5,686 nt of DNA, taken from the NCBI GenBank assembly GCA_946547205.1, contig CAMNPA010000099.1, positions 1 to 5,686 of the forward strand, written 5' to 3'. Position numbers and translations under genes: made by a program. The notes below the pieces were generated by a model. It ran no database searches. It saw only the letters and a list, made by a program, of their open reading frames with translations, and had not been told where the DNA came from. Below are positions 4,628 through 5,686 of the stretch, piece after piece. Within the stretch, counting starts at the first letter, position 1, and every line of letters begins with the position of its first letter. The stretch comes from an uncultured Selenomonadales bacterium. GTDB taxonomy: Bacteria; Bacillota; Negativicutes; Selenomonadales; Selenomonadaceae.

Positions 4628-5686
4628 CTAGGAGTTGACACTTCCCAGGTTGAGATATTTGTCGAGCCACGCCGCAACAGCCTCGCCGATAATTTTTTTG
4701 CCGTCAGCGTCGGGATGAAGACCGTCAACAGACAAAGTATCAATCAAGTTGCCGTCGGAGTCGGTAAGCTTGTCGTTCACGTCGATAAAATTTTCTTGTC
4801 CGCGAATCCACTCGCAGATAAGCCGCTGATTTTCCTGCCAATCGGAAGGCGGAACCTCAACGAATCCCAACTTTTGAATCTGCGCGGGATTGATCGGCGT
4901 CGGCGTAATGAAAACAGGTTTAATGCCGTTGAAATGACATTTGTCGCGAAGAAGTTCCAAATTTTCTACGGACTGCCAGCCGGGAATATTCGCGCGATAA
5001 TCGTTGACGCCCGCCATAATGAAAAGAATTTCCGGACGGAATGGCAACACGTCGTTATCGAAACGGTCAAGCAATTCGGAAGTCGTATCGCCGCTCCGTC
5101 CCAAATTTTTGACGGGAATGGCGCAGTAAGTTTCCCAATTATAAACAATCGTCGAAGGTGGCACGGAGATTGAGCCGCCGCCGTGAGTAATGCTGTCACC
5201 GAACGCGCAGAATCTGACTTGCCGCTTGACTTCAAAGCTGTTCGTATCGTCGCGTTCAGACCATTGCGTCACGGGCTGATTGTCTTGATTCAAGCCGCGC
5301 ACTCGCCAAAAATAAATGCCTTCATCAAGCACGGGTCTTTTATCGTATAAATCAAAATCATCGTCGTCGGGATTTGCCTGCGTGAAATATCGGCGAATAA
5401 TTTTGCCGTCCTTTATAAGTTCAACCTCGTAATGATCTGCGCCGGCAGTCGGTATCCAAGAATACACGGGATAAATCGGCGGATAATTCATCTTGTCGAA
5501 TTCGGTGGTCGTGCGCGGAGCAGTCGGATTGGCATCCAAATCGCGGACGTTAATTGCGGTTTCAATCGTCGTGCCGTCAAGAGCAATGGCGTTGACTTGA
5601 AACGGAGCGTGCAAATCGCTGACAATCACTTCAATTCCGTTGGTATAAGATACGCGCGTCATGCCGTCGATAAAAATTTCGTACTT
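4628..5686 (-). CDS. SGNH/GDSL-family hydrolase with N-terminal beta-sandwich region (5' end beyond window)
   Basis: This is a probable serine esterase/acylhydrolase of the SGNH type. Counting from the first visible ATG (5662), the blocks are: GDSIT at 155-159 with nucleophile S157; NLGRSG at 186-191 giving the oxyanion glycine; GVND at 218-221 with N220; and DGLHP at 313-317 with catalytic D313 and H316. All four SGNH residues are present, so the enzyme looks active. Before it, residues about 58-145 (YPVYSWIPTAGADHYEVEL, then YFWRVRGLN, then WSE) read like a fibronectin-III-type domain common in secreted carbohydrate-active or surface proteins. The frame stays open for eight codons beyond ATG 5662 to the edge (KYEIFIDG), and that stretch fits the same beta-rich protein, so the true start is probably outside the window. 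The substrate cannot be told; acetylated polysaccharide, peptidoglycan or glycan are options. It is followed 10 bases later by the flagellar promoter, with no clear terminator between. Confidence 0.88.
   Translation of the reverse strand, partial: KYEIFIDGMTRVSYTNGIEVIVSDLHAPFQVNAIALDGTTIETAINVRDLDANPTAPRTTTEFDKMNYPPIYPVYSWIPTAGADHYEVELIKDGKIIRRYFTQANPDDDDFDLYDKRPVLDEGIYFWRVRGLNQDNQPVTQWSERDDTNSFEVKRQVRFCAFGDSITHGGGSISVPPSTIVYNWETYCAIPVKNLGRSGDTTSELLDRFDNDVLPFRPEILFIMAGVNDYRANIPGWQSVENLELLRDKCHFNGIKPVFITPTPINPAQIQKLGFVEVPPSDWQENQRLICEWIRGQENFIDVNDKLTDSDGNLIDTLSVDGLHPDADGKKIIGEAVAAWLDKYLNLGSVNS

Noticed and set aside
4625..4637. Inverted repeat CAACT-CCT-AGTTG at the hydrolase stop as a terminator
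   Set aside because: The stem is only 5 base pairs and no T-run follows; the flagellar promoter begins almost at once.
4580..5173. 197-codon plus-strand reading frame opposite the hydrolase gene
   Set aside because: It is wholly antisense to a gene with clear SGNH motifs, has no recognisable domain, and is explained by the coding bias of the minus strand.
1..5686. Mobile elements, CRISPR arrays, tRNA or rRNA genes, phage or defence genes
   Set aside because: Reading both strands showed none: the window is almost fully covered by conserved flagellar genes and one hydrolase, with no transposase, repeat-spacer pattern or RNA-gene motif.

Overview
The window is a piece of a flagellar/chemotaxis gene cluster from a member of the Bacillota. 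All recognisable genes lie on the minus strand, so transcription runs from the right edge to the left. Three things support this assignment. FliY, a FliN homologue carrying CheC-type phosphatase motifs, sits in the switch-gene position. An FlbD/SwrD protein is present. The order flbD-fliL-fliM-fliY-cheY-fliO-fliP matches the Bacillus subtilis fla/che operon. Moderate GC content, strong AGGAGG-type ribosome binding sites and TTG starts fit Bacillota. A clostridial or Negativicutes-like host is possible, but the window does not settle this.

Layout from right to left. 5686-4628 holds the 3' part of a large SGNH/GDSL-hydrolase-like protein with a beta-sandwich (Fn3-like) region in front of the catalytic domain; it runs off the right edge. 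4627-4500 is a short intergenic stretch with a very good SigA-type promoter (TTGACA-16-TAAAAT). 4499-4299 is flbD, 4280-3744 fliL, 3728-2715 fliM (TTG start), and 2728-1514 fliY (overlapping fliM). 1513-1330 is a 184-base gap, the largest inside the cluster, with a second good SigA-type promoter, a 15-base palindrome and a duplicated 16-base segment. 1329-967 is cheY, 967-458 fliO (overlapping cheY by one base), and 425-1 the first 141 codons of fliP (TTG start), which runs off the left edge.

How the genes work together. FliM and FliY form the rotor switch (C-ring), which binds phosphorylated CheY. FliY probably also dephosphorylates CheY-P. FliL is a membrane protein that supports the stator around the basal body, and FlbD/SwrD is linked to motor power. 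FliO and FliP belong to the flagellar type III export gate. The SGNH hydrolase is not a known flagellar component, and its position immediately upstream is probably where the flagellar transcription unit begins.

I see no mobile element, CRISPR array, tRNA, rRNA or wholly novel system. The more notable points are the cheY-proximal promoter, the duplicated fliY tail with its palindrome, the long Pro/Ala/Gln/Tyr-rich linker of FliY, and the hydrolase adjoining the operon start.
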